A stretch of DNA of 64,000 bases from Sipunculus nudus (lineage: Eukaryota; Annelida; Sipuncula; Golfingiida; Sipunculidae). Made by a program: the position numbers and the translations under genes. Below are positions 10,433 through 22,171 of this stretch, piece by piece. The notes under the pieces were generated by a model. The model ran no database searches. It saw only the letters and a list, made by a program, of their open reading frames with translations, and was not told the origin of the DNA. Numbering within the stretch: the stretch's first letter is position 1; every line of letters starts with the position of its first letter. Where the stretch lies: the NCBI GenBank assembly GCA_026874595.1, contig CM049314.1, positions 50,759,812 to 50,823,811 of the forward strand. Reading direction: 5' to 3'.

Positions 10433-12703
10433 AAAGGGCGTGCGCAGGATTTTACCATGGGGGGGGGGGCTCACGACCACAAAAAGTATGAGGTGAAAAA
10501 ATCGCTCTGAATTGAGCTTTTCAATCTGAAACCCCCCGATATACATGCATACAGTGAACAGTACATAACAGGCACATGCTCGACATGATGCCGGGAAGGC
10601 ATTGGGGCGGGGAATCCCTTGTGAAAACACGTCACGGGAAGGGGGGATTCCGCGGAAACGCGCGCGTGGAAAAGCTCAATATAGCGCGATTTTTTCAGCG
10701 CGCGGAAACGCGAGCGCTCCGCGAGCTCGGAAAAGGGGCCTTAAACCTGAAGCTCAAGGCAAGCAACCTACTGTACAAGAGGTTACTCGCACTACAGTAT
10801 GTGCTTCTCATGCTTTATATACTATCAACAACAATACTGTCGCAATAACAACAAACCTAATTGAAACTTGGATGAATAAAAAAAATATTTTACCGAACAT
10901 AATAAGGGGTTAAAATAGTTTGATAAAATTATCACGTGCCGCCGCAGTCAAGTCGCGTGCATATACGTCAGATTGTTACATACTTTGACAGGTGTTAGAT
11001 CAGCAGTGGAAGCTGTATCGATGACTTCTGTGATTCTGCATCCATACATGGTCTTTCACAACAGGCAGCTAAATGTGTTCCTGATAAGTTGATATAATCG
11101 ACAAGATATACAGCGAACCCCCCGCCCCCCGCCCCAACATCACACACACAAAGAAAAGCATCCTAATAAATTAAAAATAAAAATTTAATTAAAGGGACCT
11201 CTCCACTGATTTTTTTTTTATTCCGCGTGAATCAATTAATAAATTTGGTTTCTTGAATATTTATATTCACGAATTAACCTACATTTGATAGGCCTACCTG
11301 ATCAAATTTAAACAGAGTTAAAGAGTAAAACAAAAAGGATGTACTTCCTTTCAATAGCCCTCCGGACCATGGAAAACGAATGCAAATAAATATTAATTGT
11401 GATTAATTTCTTCCATGTACGGATCTGTGGTACTAAATGTAATATTTACCATTCAGTTATACCGTAACTATTGTGCACCAATACTCAAGAATTTCTATAT
11501 TTCCATGCATTCTAATGGGCCTTAAGAACTCTTTGCTCATCCAGGCCCTTTGGACCCGACGGGTTAAAACCTATAAAAACTTGATAATGCTATTTAAGAC
11601 AAATAAGAGACTTAAATTTGAGACTTCATCGTCAAGCCTGTTCTTGTGCCCTTCGAAACTCCTGGGTCCGAGTCCTTTCCGATCACTGCCGATTAAAACT
11701 CCATATATTTGTTAACGCCAAAGAGAAAAAAAAGTTCCGCATTAACAGGCATATAGCCGGGCTCCTTTGAGTCGTCTTGTTGACAGCTTTATAAATGCAA
11801 GTTAACGTAAAAAGCCATAAAGATTTTCTAATTTTCAAGTATTCAATGGTGTTCTTCACATAGGAAGCTCCTGGTGGGCCTGGGCCCCTTTGGTCACTTA
11901 CTATTAGAAAATATACTTACTTTTCGTAAAACATGTGTCTTCATCATTTTCGAACTTTTTATTGTGCTTCATTGGAAATTTCTAAGCTAAAATAAAATCA
12001 AGTGAGACTTCTACATTTTCAAACATTTCATTGGACCCTAAAGGAAATTTCTTTCCGGTACAAGTCCCTTAATTTAGACCCGTCAATTTGGATTAAAAAC
12101 TCCATATATACATGTCTCTCAAATGACAAACAGGATGCGCATTTCTGTCGCCCTATATCGGACCCTCGCGGGTTCTCCTGACTAAAATTTATATAAAAAC
12201 TAAATGAGACTTCTCCATTTTCAAACATATTATACTACTCTAAAGGAAATTCCCGGTCGATCGGGCACCCCTCGGGCCCGTCGTGCCCCCGTTACGGTGT
12301 ACCTGCTGACCTCACCGCTGATATAGCACCTTTTTTAAATTAAATAAAAACCGGCGGGGATTGAACACCACACACTGACGTTACCTGAAACAATCACAAA
12401 ACTGGTATTTAATGGCTAACCACCAGGACTGTCGTGTGCTATGACGTATGCATGAGCAACAGCTTTCAATGAGGATTTTCTTTTGTCCATCATAGCTGCT
12501 AGAGGGTGTCATCCTTTACTGTTACTGAATTGAAAGTTTAAACTATGCCCTAGGCCTTACAAATACAACTTTGTGAGCTTTTTCTGCAAACGGTTTAGAC
12601 ACGCCCTGATAATTTACGAAACTTAGTGCCCCCTAGAAAATTAATTAAACAGATTTTAGGGGGCGCGCGCCTGTTGCGCCCCCCCCCCCTAAACACGCCC
12701 CTG
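10433..12703. mobile_element. Non-autonomous element nested in the Polinton left TIR
   Basis: The flanks are GGTGA at 10428-10432 and 12704-12708, a 5-bp duplication; the intact right TIR has this motif once at that site. The ends resemble each other as inverted repeats (AAAGGGCGTG on the left, CAGGGGCGTG read in from the right). The body carries no transposase. 11165-12700 is homologous in reverse to 50268-51840, and 10553-10690 is homologous in direct orientation to 52105-52260. A tRNA-like module lies at ~12340-12430. Superfamily is not assigned: CAGGGGCGTG ends look hAT-like, but hAT elements make 8-bp duplications. Confidence 0.75.
12340..12435 (-). other. tRNA-like Pol III promoter module inside the nested element
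   Basis: Read on the minus strand there is an A-box-like TGGTTAGCC near 12412-12420. About 50 nt further on is a B-box-like GGTGTTCAATCCCCGC (~12357-12372). The homologous copy at ~50540-50625 keeps both boxes. It looks tRNA-derived, as in SINE heads. It is not a credible functional tRNA because no clean cloverleaf could be drawn by eye. Confidence 0.45.
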
Positions 12704-12973
12704 GGTGAGTCACGAGGGGTATATGGAGAGAGCCTGACCAAGGTCAAGGTCGGGGGTCATAGAGTACGAATAGGTGGTGAGTCACGAGGGGGTATACAGA
12801 GAAAGCCTGACCAAGGTCAAGGTTGTCGGTCACGAGAGGGTGTATATATAAAGAGCCCGCCCAAGGTCAAAGCCGTGCCCGAGATGGGATTGCATCACGC
12901 AGTGTGGTGCGTATATGGGTCACACTGGCCAAGCAGTCCCTGAGGTGTGTTTGTGTGTGTGTGTCGAGGGTGG
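12704..12973 (+). repeat. Polinton left TIR, inner part (with one extra 72-bp unit)
   Basis: Continues the TIR after the nested element and matches the reverse complement of 35368-35575. It carries an additional ~72-bp unit (12704-12775 against 12776 onward), so the left TIR has one more 'CCAAGGTCA...GAGTACGAA' unit than the right. It ends in a (GT)n stretch that pairs with the (AC)n at 35376-35411. Confidence 0.9.
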
Positions 12974-13025
12974 AGATGTTCGCGAGCGATCTCTCCGGAG
13001 CTAACACCAGCTCCATGTTTTAAAC

Positions 13026-13038
13026 TGACCTAAGGTCA
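13026..13038. promoter_or_regulatory. Palindromic TGACCT-A-AGGTCA site
   Basis: A perfect everted pair of AGGTCA half-sites with a 1-nt spacer lies just inside the left TIR, upstream of the first plus-strand gene. It is followed by a hairpin (CCACCGCTTCAA at ~13057 pairing with TTGAAACGGTGG). Regulatory role is inferred from motif only. Confidence 0.35.
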
Positions 13039-13092
13039 GAGAAAAGTGTATATTGCCACCGCTTCAAATCTTGAAACGGTGGGCTTATGGTC

Positions 13093-13148
<56 letters not shown>

Positions 13149-13162
13149 ATATACATATATAT
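13093..13162. repeat. (TA)n microsatellite
   Basis: About 70 bp of alternating TA with a few G/C interruptions, between the left TIR and the first Polinton gene. Confidence 0.9.
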
Positions 13163-13849
13163 CTTAAAACCGGTAGAAGTCTTTTATTTGAATAATTTGA
13201 ACCATTTTTGATTCGTATCGTTTCATGTTTTTAAGCTGTATGGAAGCTATAATTACTCTCACACACTGGGTGTTCAAAGTCTGTGATGATAACCTGTAAG
13301 GGTCATGCATGCTTTTCCGTGCGCTCTGATTGTATGGCCGTCAGGTGAAGTGAGCTTATTGTAACTGTACCGAGTTGAAAGTACCGTGATATGTAATATC
13401 GCTTAAGGCATGTGCTGCGAGGGGAGGTGCTGTCAGTGGTGCATAACAGCATGTTGGAAATCAATTAAGTGGGTGCATGTGCTGTATGCGGGTATACTTG
13501 GTGGTTCGGGCAGCTAGCGTCTTAATGAGCTAAAAGTTAAAACACGGTGACCAGCTGGTGGCGAGATCGATCAAAGGGGTGTGTGGAGCCAGCAGATACT
13601 AGCAGTGTATAACAGCACGTGTGAAATCGCCGATTAAGCCAACACGCGCAGTATGAGGTGACACTTGATGACAGCGAACTCGCTCAGGGTGTGTGTGTCA
13701 ATGAGCTTAGCATGAACGCGTGCCTGGCCAAGGGGGCGTACAGTCAGGTATAAGTAGGCGCGCACAGAGAGTTCCTGCGCAGTGTCCAACGGTTCGCCTT
13801 CAAGTTCCGTGTTCAAGTTCAAGTGTTCAAGTTCGTTTACAGCAATCAA

Positions 13850-15848
13850 GATGTTCAAGACAACCGCTTACAGGTGCCGGTATTGTTCGGCAGAGTTTAC
13901 GTCGCAGCAGGGCCTGGCGCACCATATCAAAGGGAAGAGGTGCCCGAAAATACCAGCGGCTAAAGATATGTTTATTTTAATTTTGTTCATATGTTAAAAT
14001 AAAAGCCGGAATCAAACCCGGATCGCTCCCATTTAAGCCAGCAAAATTTTACATTGTTTCGCCGGCCACAGCTTACACATTCACTTTATAATTTTTATAG
14101 AGTTTTAGATTGTTAATCTGATTTACATGTCGGTTTAAACCATTACACTACAGAAGCCTTCACACGAGATAGTGTATTTAAAAAGGATTTTATTTTCTTA
14201 TAGCCCAGGCAGTTAGTAGGAGTGCCTCATCGTCCCCACCCCGAGTGCAGGAACCGGTGGCCGGGCCCTCTGGTGTAGACAGAGACAATAACCCCGCCCC
14301 GGGAGGTAAGTTTATTTTTAGTTTATTCATATATCAAAATGTATAAGCCGGCAGAATGTTAACATCGTTTTCATTGCGGCATCGAATATTACACCACCGG
14401 TTTTAAATAAACTTTGTTATATTTATAGTTGTGGTTCTCAGTTATATTTATAGGTATGGTTCTCAGGCACCGCCCGCGTCAATTTAAACCCCCCGTATCA
14501 AAAATTTTCATTTTGATTTTTATCTTTCAAGAAGATAACATTTTTTTTGTACTGCTTTTACCTGTTTAGGAAAGAAATTTGTTATTTTCATGCTTTTCCC
14601 TGATCATATGACATTTTTATAGCGACATTAAAAAAGGTAAAAAATAAAATACCTCCCGCCCGCACTGATTTCTGAAAAAAGTGCCTGAGAAACATACCTT
14701 ATTTATTAATTTATTTTTTCTTTTCTTTTTTTTTGCCTAAAGAGATTTTTTTTTTCTTGTGTGTACTTACAGCCCCCGATCCCTGTCCGATGTTGAGGGC
14801 AATGCTGAGGGAGCCTGTGGGGGGCCCACGTCCCTTCCTCTGGGAGGAAATCGAGACTGTCGCTGCCTCGTCGTCTGCGAGCAGCGACCCCACCACCACC
14901 CCCGGGGCAAATGCATCGGGTGGAAGAGAAGGTGGGGTCGTTGAGTTTGGGGGAGGAGGGAGCAGCGGCGACCTCAGAGGAGGAAGAGGAGGGGAAAGGG
15001 GCGGAGTTGTGCCCGCTCTTTTTTGTTGCAGAGGATCACCATCCCTGGGAGCATACAACAGCAGAGTGGGCGGATTACAACGCCGATGAAGAAAGGAAGA
15101 AGGTAGAGTGTATATCTTTGTATAGTTGACCGATTTAACGGATTTGTTTCTAAAAGGAGAAGGATTGATGTGGTAGGTGTATTTCAGCGAGCTAGTTTTA
15201 TTGTTTTTATTTTTTTATTACAGAAAAGATCACCCAATCAAGTGATTTTTGTGAGAGACTCCCCCGTTAAGGAGGCCGCAGTGGCATGGGGGCCGCCCCT
15301 GTCGCCTACCCCCGCATCTTGTCAGTCGGAGTCGCATGACAGCTCACGGTGGACCAGATGTGGGCGGACGCGGACGGGGAGGCACCCTTCAACACTCAGG
15401 ATGCCTTCAAGGCGTGCCAATGCAGTGAGTGGAGAGTTTGTTTCTAAGTCTATTGATCTTAATCTTATATCGATCATGTGGTGGATGATCGGGAAGCCTT
15501 ACACCGCAGCTCACCCGGCATCATCACCGTCGTCGTTTTATTTACCATCTGCGCGCTATTCCGTCAGTGTAACTTGTTTATTATTATTATTATTATTATT
15601 ATTTAATTATTATGCTGTCTGTATGGTTTGTTACAGTGGAAGATGAAGGATTTGACGTCCCCGCCATCGAAGCCTCTCCTCCCGCCCCATCTGCGACACC
15701 TCCACCCCCACCTTCCGAAACTGGCGCCACGGTCGGTTCACCACCCCCTCGGCTGAACGGGATGATGGACCGTGGTGCCGTCCTCCAGGTGATTGCTCAC
15801 CTGGAGGGAATAACTCAAATTTTAACGCAACATATTCAGCTTCAATGA
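13850..15848 (+). pseudogene. Putative spliced zinc-finger / acidic protein of the Polinton
   Basis: Five exon-like blocks lie in order. 13850 to ~13970 starts ATGTTCAAG and encodes a C2HC finger, YRCRYCSAEF...HHIKGKRC. Block 14204-14305 is Ser/Pro-rich. Block 14773-15102 is acidic and ends HTTAEWADYNADEERKK. Block 15224-15424 follows, and 15637-15848 ends QILTQHIQLQ. The last four have AG acceptors, and their internal junctions have GT donors (GTAAG, GTAGAG, GTGAGT). Phases agree at 14305/14773 (1), 15102/15224 (0) and 15424/15637 (1), if one indel in each of the two middle blocks (near 14900 and 15345) is allowed. The first junction is unresolved. Zinc finger plus acidic and Pro-rich tail suggests a nucleic-acid-binding regulator, which is inference. 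No homologue is recognised. Confidence 0.5.
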
Positions 15849-16403
15849 AAATGAAAAAAAAGTATCAGTGATTCTTTTGTTTTGTTTACAGTATTCTGGG
15901 AGGAATGAGTAAGAGGATGAAGATGAGGTGGACGTGTTTAAACTTGTACGTGTGTGTGTTTCTGTGTGTGTACGATTCAGTTATGTGTGCTCCATACTTC
16001 CCGAGCTGATAGCCAGGCTATGGATGCGCTTATTGATGCTTGGACCCAGAGTAATCGTTTAAATTGCAATGTAGAAAATAAGACAGAGGATAGGCGGGCC
16101 TATGCTGCATGTTTTATTGATATATAGACGCTAACGTAGTTAACTTGCATCCCCCACCCGCTGGTCATGATAATGAATAAAGCAGATGGTATATGTATTG
16201 CATCAGCCTGTCAGGTGTTGTTTGTTGTAGAGGGGGAAAAGACTTGGCATGTATAAACGTTTTTTCCCAGTGTCCGTAGGGTGCAAAGTCCAGACATGGC
16301 ATGTATAAACGATCGTCTAGGTAAAGATAGGTAACACGTGATGTTTTGTTTGTGCAAAGCATGTGTATGACTCATCAGTCCAAAGTCTATTTGAGGTCTA
16401 TCC

Positions 16404-16412
16404 GCTATATAA
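16404..16412 (+). promoter_or_regulatory. TATA box
   Basis: CTATATAAAC lies ~40 nt upstream of the ATG at 16451, which fits a TATA-driven transcript for the zinc-finger/PolB unit. Confidence 0.55.
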
Positions 16413-16450
16413 ACAGGACCGGTTGACTGGTCGCAGCGAGTCTGACAAGC

Positions 16451-17401
16451 ATGGCAGATCAGAGTGGCAGAGGTGCGGCTTACAGCGACTGTCGCAAGTG
16501 TGGGGCGCGGTTGACTGAAGGGTTTACCCGGTCCAAGCACTCGTGTACGCCTTTGAGAGTCCGCTGTCCTGACCGTCAAGCTCCCTTGTTCTGTCGCATC
16601 TGCCCGTGTGTCTTGTACAGAATGGGTGGATGACTTGTCACTGTTGCGAGTGAACGATAAGAAAGTCAACTTATCTTTCCCCACGGATACCACAGCGATT
16701 CACCTGTGGCTGCCTCGCTGGTCTGTATGACCAAGCGGGCCCAGGGTGTTTTCGCTCGAGGTCTGTGTCCCGTGTGTGTCCGCTGCCCTATTTATCGTGA
16801 TGTAGCAGCTTTGTTGCTTCATCTGGTACAGACCCATGACATACCCCACAATGTATTAAGAGACATACACGCCCGTAGCCTGCTACCTTTGGAAACGGAC
16901 CTCGACTGGTGCCATTACTGTGACATGATCGACTGTGACGAGGAGCCTGACGGGCCTGAGCACATACAGTTGTTCTTTGGTGGTGGTCGTAAACGCCAGG
17001 TGGCAGCACAAGACGGTGAGGAAGAGAGCTCCCGAAAAAGGTTAAAAGTGGACCAACCGCCCCCACCACAAAGGGAGATGATTATGGATGGACGTCCAGA
17101 TGAAGATGAAGAGGATGGTAAGGAAGATGATGAACAAGAGGAAGGAGATTACGTATTACCTAACCCTGAAACTTCCGTGTTCCTGTGTGGGGAATGTGAT
17201 CGCCGTTTCGAGGATCGAGTCCAAGGTTACGTCTACACTTTCAGCCACGTGTTACGGCACGCCGAAGAGTTCATCGAGCGGCACAAAAGGGCTAATTTTC
17301 GCGACCTGGCCGAGCAGGGTACCACCATGAGGAATTATGCCACCCAAGGTAACTTGCCTGAATATTCATTTAATTTGGCCTACAGGCGACGGACCGAGTG
17401 A
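16451..17401 (+). pseudogene. Zinc-finger and acidic N-terminal region of the PolB unit
   Basis: Starts at ATG 16451 below a TATA box. An N-terminal piece has Cys pairs (CRKCGARL, CRICPCVL). After frame changes near 16620 and 16727 a 231-codon ORF (16706-17401) follows. It shows CPVCVRC...HLVQTH, WCHYCDM, a basic RKRLKV (possible NLS), a long Asp/Glu stretch, and a finger CGECDRRFED...HVLRH. The 3' end (FNLAYRRRTE) leads into polymerase N-terminal sequence in a shifted frame. It is therefore probably the N-terminal extension of the PolB protein, not a separate gene. Multiple zinc fingers fit DNA binding. The tie to PolB is inferred from remembered layouts of invertebrate Polinton polymerase ORFs. 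Confidence 0.6.
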
Positions 17402-20400
17402 CCCCTGAGCTTGTGACGGAACAGTTAAACTTTTTAGTGAACAATCTGGACAAATAGTTTAAACTTCAGATAGGCATAGGCAGACTGTTGATCAATAAGA
17501 AGACAGGGGAGTTTATGATTTCAACCCAGAACACGACACTTTTCTGTTACAAGACGAACGCGGACATGAGGTCCCCTATAAGATAGAATCTAGACGCGAC
17601 ATCAAGAAAGTGGTGGACCTGTTTTTCAAAAACGACGTGCAACAAATGTTACAAAAGGACAGAGCAGACACATCTTGGGGTTTAGTGACGGCGACGAACA
17701 TTCGGTATTATGCTGCCATAACCAAGCACACCATGGGGCATTGGGTGGGGCCCGACTTACCTGCTGCTTTGAGAGACTGTCGCTCGGTCAAGAGTTTTAG
17801 TCACAGGGTGCCCCATGACCATCTGTGCGTGTTTAGGTGTTTAGCTTATCACAGGGCCGGGGCCCCTAAACGCGTTAAGAAAATGTACACGAAAGACGCG
17901 AGCTATCTGGCTATTTGGTGGACGCACCGGGACAGGTGGGCGGGGACGCTCATCACGTGATGGGAGACAGGACAGAGGTCATCCCCGCGTGCCCCTTCGG
18001 TCCTACAGACGAGAAAGGTATTAAGCAAATGGCCAAAACGTTTTCAGGGGTAGAGATGGACGAGATGTTGCCGTTTGAAAAGTTTTTCGGGCTCAACGTC
18101 AACATCTTTGGCAAGATAGGAGTGGGCCGAATGGCTGATGGACACTGACAGCGACCCCGAGTACGCCCTGGCCTACACGCATGACGCAGACCCCGACAAA
18201 AACAAAGTGAAGGTGTTACAGTTGTACAAAAGCGTGGACGATTACAAGCGACACCAAGTACCTGGACTTGACTTGCCCTGCTGACATGCAATGTAAAGCA
18301 GACGTGATGGGCGTCGAGCGGATGACCAGCGGTCACGTGTCTTACATACGAAACTACCCCGATTACACACACACGCATCACTGCCCTGTGTGTGGACGCG
18401 ACTTCAAACGACGGGACTATTTGACGAAACACAAGCCAGTCTGTGACGGGGGCGATTTCCCTAAAAACGAATTTGTGAGGGGGGGGGGGGGGGGGGGGGG
18501 GTCATTACACTCAACCGCTTTCGATATTCGAAGAGCTGCATAATATTGGGGTTAAAGTACCGGAACACAAGCGGTACTATAAAGCTTTTGTAGTGTTTGA
18601 TTTCGAGTCCATCCCGAAATGCGCACGAAATCCTGCCCCGGCGAAACCGAGCAGACACTTTATCTCAGTCAACACATCCCCGTATTCGTAGCCGTGTCTT
18701 TCACTGTCCGTCCCAAAGAAACTGAATTTTTTGTGAACGCGACCCTTACGTGCTGGTCCAGAAACTTTTTTATTATTTGATAGATTTGAACATAGAAAAC
18801 CGGGAACATCAAGACGCGCGTTTTCGAGGAGAGATCCAAAAGTTAGCAGAGTTGCGAATAGGCAAAGAAGGCATGGAGGCGTGTGCCATGTCAGAACAGG
18901 AGCGCCTGTGGGATACGGACATGGCCAAGCATTTCGATAACATCATGGGGCGGTTTGCTAATTACCTGTACCAGTTGCCTGTGATTGGGTTTTAACACGA
19001 GCAAGTACGACCTGAATATCGTGAAACCCTTTCTGGTGAACACTTTATGCAAAGTGAACGAACGGTACTTTCCAGACATGATACACGACGTGGTTTTTCG
19101 ATCGGATTCGCAGTTGATAGGGGACGTGGAACGGGCCGGGGAAGCCGACGAAGACGGGTGCATGCATATCGAATGTGATGGGTTGGGCGAAGGGAAGCAC
19201 GAAGAGCCGGAACGTGAGAAAGACGAGGATGGCAACGAACTGAAAACAGGCAAAGAAATCAAACCGATCCGTGCCATCAAGCAAGGGGCTGGTATGACCA
19301 TGGTGAGTCCTTTGAGCTTGTTTCGGTTTATTGACATATATAGGTTCTGTGCGTCCACTACCAACCCCGACTCGTTTATGAAGTCCGAAGGGGTCGAACT
19401 GTCGAAATTTTTTCCCATACATATGGTTCGACAGTGTCGAAGCTTTTTTCTCTTCGTTGAAAAACGGAAACACCTTGGGTAAAACACAGGCCGAGATCGA
19501 TGCCAACTATCATTTGTTGCGACACCTGGCGGGAGCGGGGCATGGTAACCTTTGAGGATTTCCTCCGTTATTACAACGAACTGGATGTGACTCCCTTCGT
19601 CCAGGCCGTGAAACATTGGTTGGCCCATTACCACCGTGTGGAAAAAGTGGACGCCTTAAAAGTGGCCGTGGGCTTGCCCGGGTTAGCCCGCGAGATCATG
19701 TTTCGGGAAGCCGTCCGTACGCCTCGGTTTATGGGATTTAGTTTGAACACCAAAGAGGAGGACGCCCACATCGAAGCTCAATTGGAGAAAGGCATGGTGG
19801 GCGGGCCTAACATCATCTTTTGTCGTCGAGCCATACGAGGGGAAACCAAAGTCCGCTTAGGTGGGGAGCGGGATTGTGAATACGCGCTGGGGTTTGATGC
19901 CAAATCTCTGTACCCTTTTGCCGTGACTTTAGATCTGCCCACGGGGTGTCCCGTCTACTAGGCCTGCGAGTCCCATCGCAATCCTGAAGATTTACAACCA
20001 GTGCCCAGAGCAGAGGGGGCTTCCGAGGAACCAGAGGGTTTACGTGAAGCCCGGCAGGTGGTGCGGGAGGTGTACAGGGGGTTGGAAAACCAGGAAAGGG
20101 TGTTCAAACCTCAGCAGACTCACCATTCTTTTTCCAGATGGCAACGGGACGTGTTGTTGTAAATGTCAGAAGCAAACCCGAAGCTCAAACACGCGTTCAA
20201 TACCGGAAAGAAGTACGGGCAGGGCCTTTTAAGGTAGACGCTGTCGACTACCAGAAGGGGTCGTGAACGAAAATAATGGATGTTATTTCCACAGGCACGA
20301 TTGTTTAAAGAACAAGCAGCGCCAGAAAGGTCCCGATGCTGTGGCAGAAGCCGAGTCCAAATACATAAGGACCCAGGCCAGGAAAAAGCTGATTAGTCGC

Positions 20401-21947
20401 CACACCCCTTTCGAGATAAGGGAGCTGTGGGAATGTGACCCTGACGTGCGTCGTATATCTTATTTCGAATATGTGCCGCCAGGTTTCGGGTGGTATCAAA
20501 AACACAGGCGGCGTCAGGGCTTGGTGGTCACGCAGAAAGAAGGTCGCTTTTTTGGCCTGTTGGAAGTGGAAGCTCACGTCCCAGAAGAGATGAAAGCGTT
20601 CTTTTCTGAGATGACACCTTTCTTCGGACGATAGAGGTGTCCCTCGGGGACGTGGGCGATCATATGAGGCAGCACATTGAAGACCAAAGTCTGAACGCGC
20701 GCCCCGTGCGTACTCTTGTAGGCGCCATGAGCGTGCGTAAAATGCCCCTCACTTCAGATAACATTGCCTACCTCAATCGTAAAGGCGTCAAGATCACGAA
20801 AGCCTTCGTCCGTAACATCGAGGCACAAAGACGCGCAGCTAGCCTTGACCCTTCGTTGAAACCTTTAGCTGCCAAGTGTAAACTTACCATGAACGCTGCT
20901 TACGGCTCTTTTCTGATGAACAAACGCAACCACAGGAACGTTTCTTTTGTTACCGGCGACACAGCCAAAACAATACAGAACGACCCCTGGTGGCGTCGCA
21001 CGATTTCGATCGGGGAAGGGCACTACGAGGTGGAGATAGCCAAAGAAAAACTCCCGTTTGACATCCCGAAAAAGATTGGCTTTTTTTGTACTGCAGCATG
21101 CTAAACTTAGAATGTTACAGTTCTACTACGACTGTTTGGACCGTTATCTGGACAGGGACAGTTTTGAACTTATTGAGATGGACACTGACTCGTTGTATTT
21201 GCGACTTCTTTCCCGTTGTTGCCAGAGTTCACTGAGGCTCTGGAAAAGGACAAAGCTGCCGTGGAAACTTGGCACTACTTCCTGAAAACGTGGCACCCTT
21301 GGTCGGCTGGTCTCAAAGTCGAACAGCGGGAGATGTTCAGTTCTACTTTGTTGGGCCAATGTGTGGACGACTGGATACCGGACTGGGAACGGGACTTCTT
21401 TCCACGACAGTGCTGTCAAAAGCATTACGTTCACGACCAAAGAACCCAAGGGCTGTTTAAATTAGAAGGGGTGGGGGTGGGGATGGTGGCTCTTTCCTCT
21501 TAAACGTAAACCATGAAGCTCTAAGACGGTTGCGAAAAGTTAGCCATGAAAGGAATCAATACACATCTAGTGTAAGACGCCTTTTCTAAGATGGAAAACA
21601 CGCTCGAAACCAATATTTGTATACGTAAATATAAAGAAGGCATGGTCACCTACAGGCAAGAAAAAAAATCTTGTTCATATACGTATAGGAAACGTGTCAC
21701 CCTTCCCGACGGGATTCATACAGTTCCCATTCCAGGTGTATTTGAACCGTTTAAGCCCAAACACGTGCTTGTGCCAGAAGTTAAGAAAGTCAACTGGAAG
21801 AAACGGTTGGAGAGGGAACAAAAGAAGATTACAGAGCAAGGAAAACAGAATTTAGCAGAGTTTGCCGCTTTGCAACAAGCGCAACATGATAAAGTCAGTC
21901 GGTCTGCAGGCATCAATTCTTGTCGCACCGATTCTGTCATATTATAA
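17402..21947 (+). pseudogene. polB: Protein-primed family B DNA polymerase (Polinton PolB)
   Basis: Would replicate the element from protein-primed termini. Exonuclease motifs: Exo I FDFES (~18598), Exo II NTSKYDLN (~18997) and Exo III YYNELD (~19572). Polymerase motifs: A FDAKSLYPF (~19890), B KLTMNAAYGSF (~20880) and C MDTDSLYL (~21180). An N-terminal block DHLCVFRCLAYH (~17818) and a CxxC...H finger (CPVCGRDF, ~18380) fit invertebrate Polinton polymerases. The C-terminus is YRKRVTLPDGIHT (21685-21720). In-frame TAG codons lie at 17454-17456 and 19959-19961. Frame changes occur at several points, including a T-run at ~18993, a 23-G tract (18479-18501) and a T-run at ~21083. It is non-functional as written. 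The domain call is firm; intactness depends on sequence accuracy. Confidence 0.93.
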
Positions 21948-22171
21948 GTCTATTTTGTTGATATTATTAAAACATATGTTTATCACAAGTTTCTGTTTTA
22001 GTTATAAACTGTGCATTTATGCACACAGAAGTTCGTGTTGCGGGCAAGTATGCGTGTTTAAAAGCACGAAGTGTGATCAAGTGTCGTTTGTGCATGTCAA
22101 ATTCAAGGGTGTGGTAAGGATATGTGTCACCTGTCACTTTTAGACACAGTGTGTCGTAAACTGAACGGACG
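21948..22171 (+). other. Short spacer between polymerase and ATPase
   Basis: A frame through 21940-22143 is Cys-rich (SSCCGQVCVF, CVTC) but has no recognised fold. The ATPase P-loop would be expected near here and is not seen in any frame. Confidence 0.35.

Larger units (their letters stand above)
10391..12869 (+). promoter_or_regulatory. Left TIR: four CCAAGGTCA sites and a TATA box
   Basis: CCAAGGTCA occurs at 10391-10399, 12738-12746, 12811-12819 and 12861-12869, and a TATATAAAG box lies just before the last. CCAAGGTCA matches the extended half-site bound by monomeric nuclear receptors of the FTZ-F1/SF-1 and ERR groups (family knowledge). That these sites drive inward transcription is inference. 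Confidence 0.4.

Noticed and set aside
10433-12703. hAT element by CAGGGGCGTG ends
   Set aside because: The flanking duplication is 5 bp (GGTGA) rather than 8 bp and no transposase is present, so the superfamily is left open.
13985-14060. tRNA gene on the minus strand (GGGTTTGATTC-like B box)
   Set aside because: A convincing A box and cloverleaf could not be drawn; it lies in a putative intron and may be a SINE remnant.
14711-15058. Minus-strand Pro/Ser-rich ORF
   Set aside because: It is the antisense of the GC-rich exon block 14773-15102, low-complexity and without motifs.
18891-19634. 247-residue minus-strand ORF
   Set aside because: Antisense shadow of the PolB exonuclease region, whose motifs are on the plus strand.
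17402-21947. TAG readthrough or an alternative genetic code in PolB
   Set aside because: Only two TAGs occur, mixed with TAA/TGA stops and frameshifts elsewhere; decay or sequence error is simpler.
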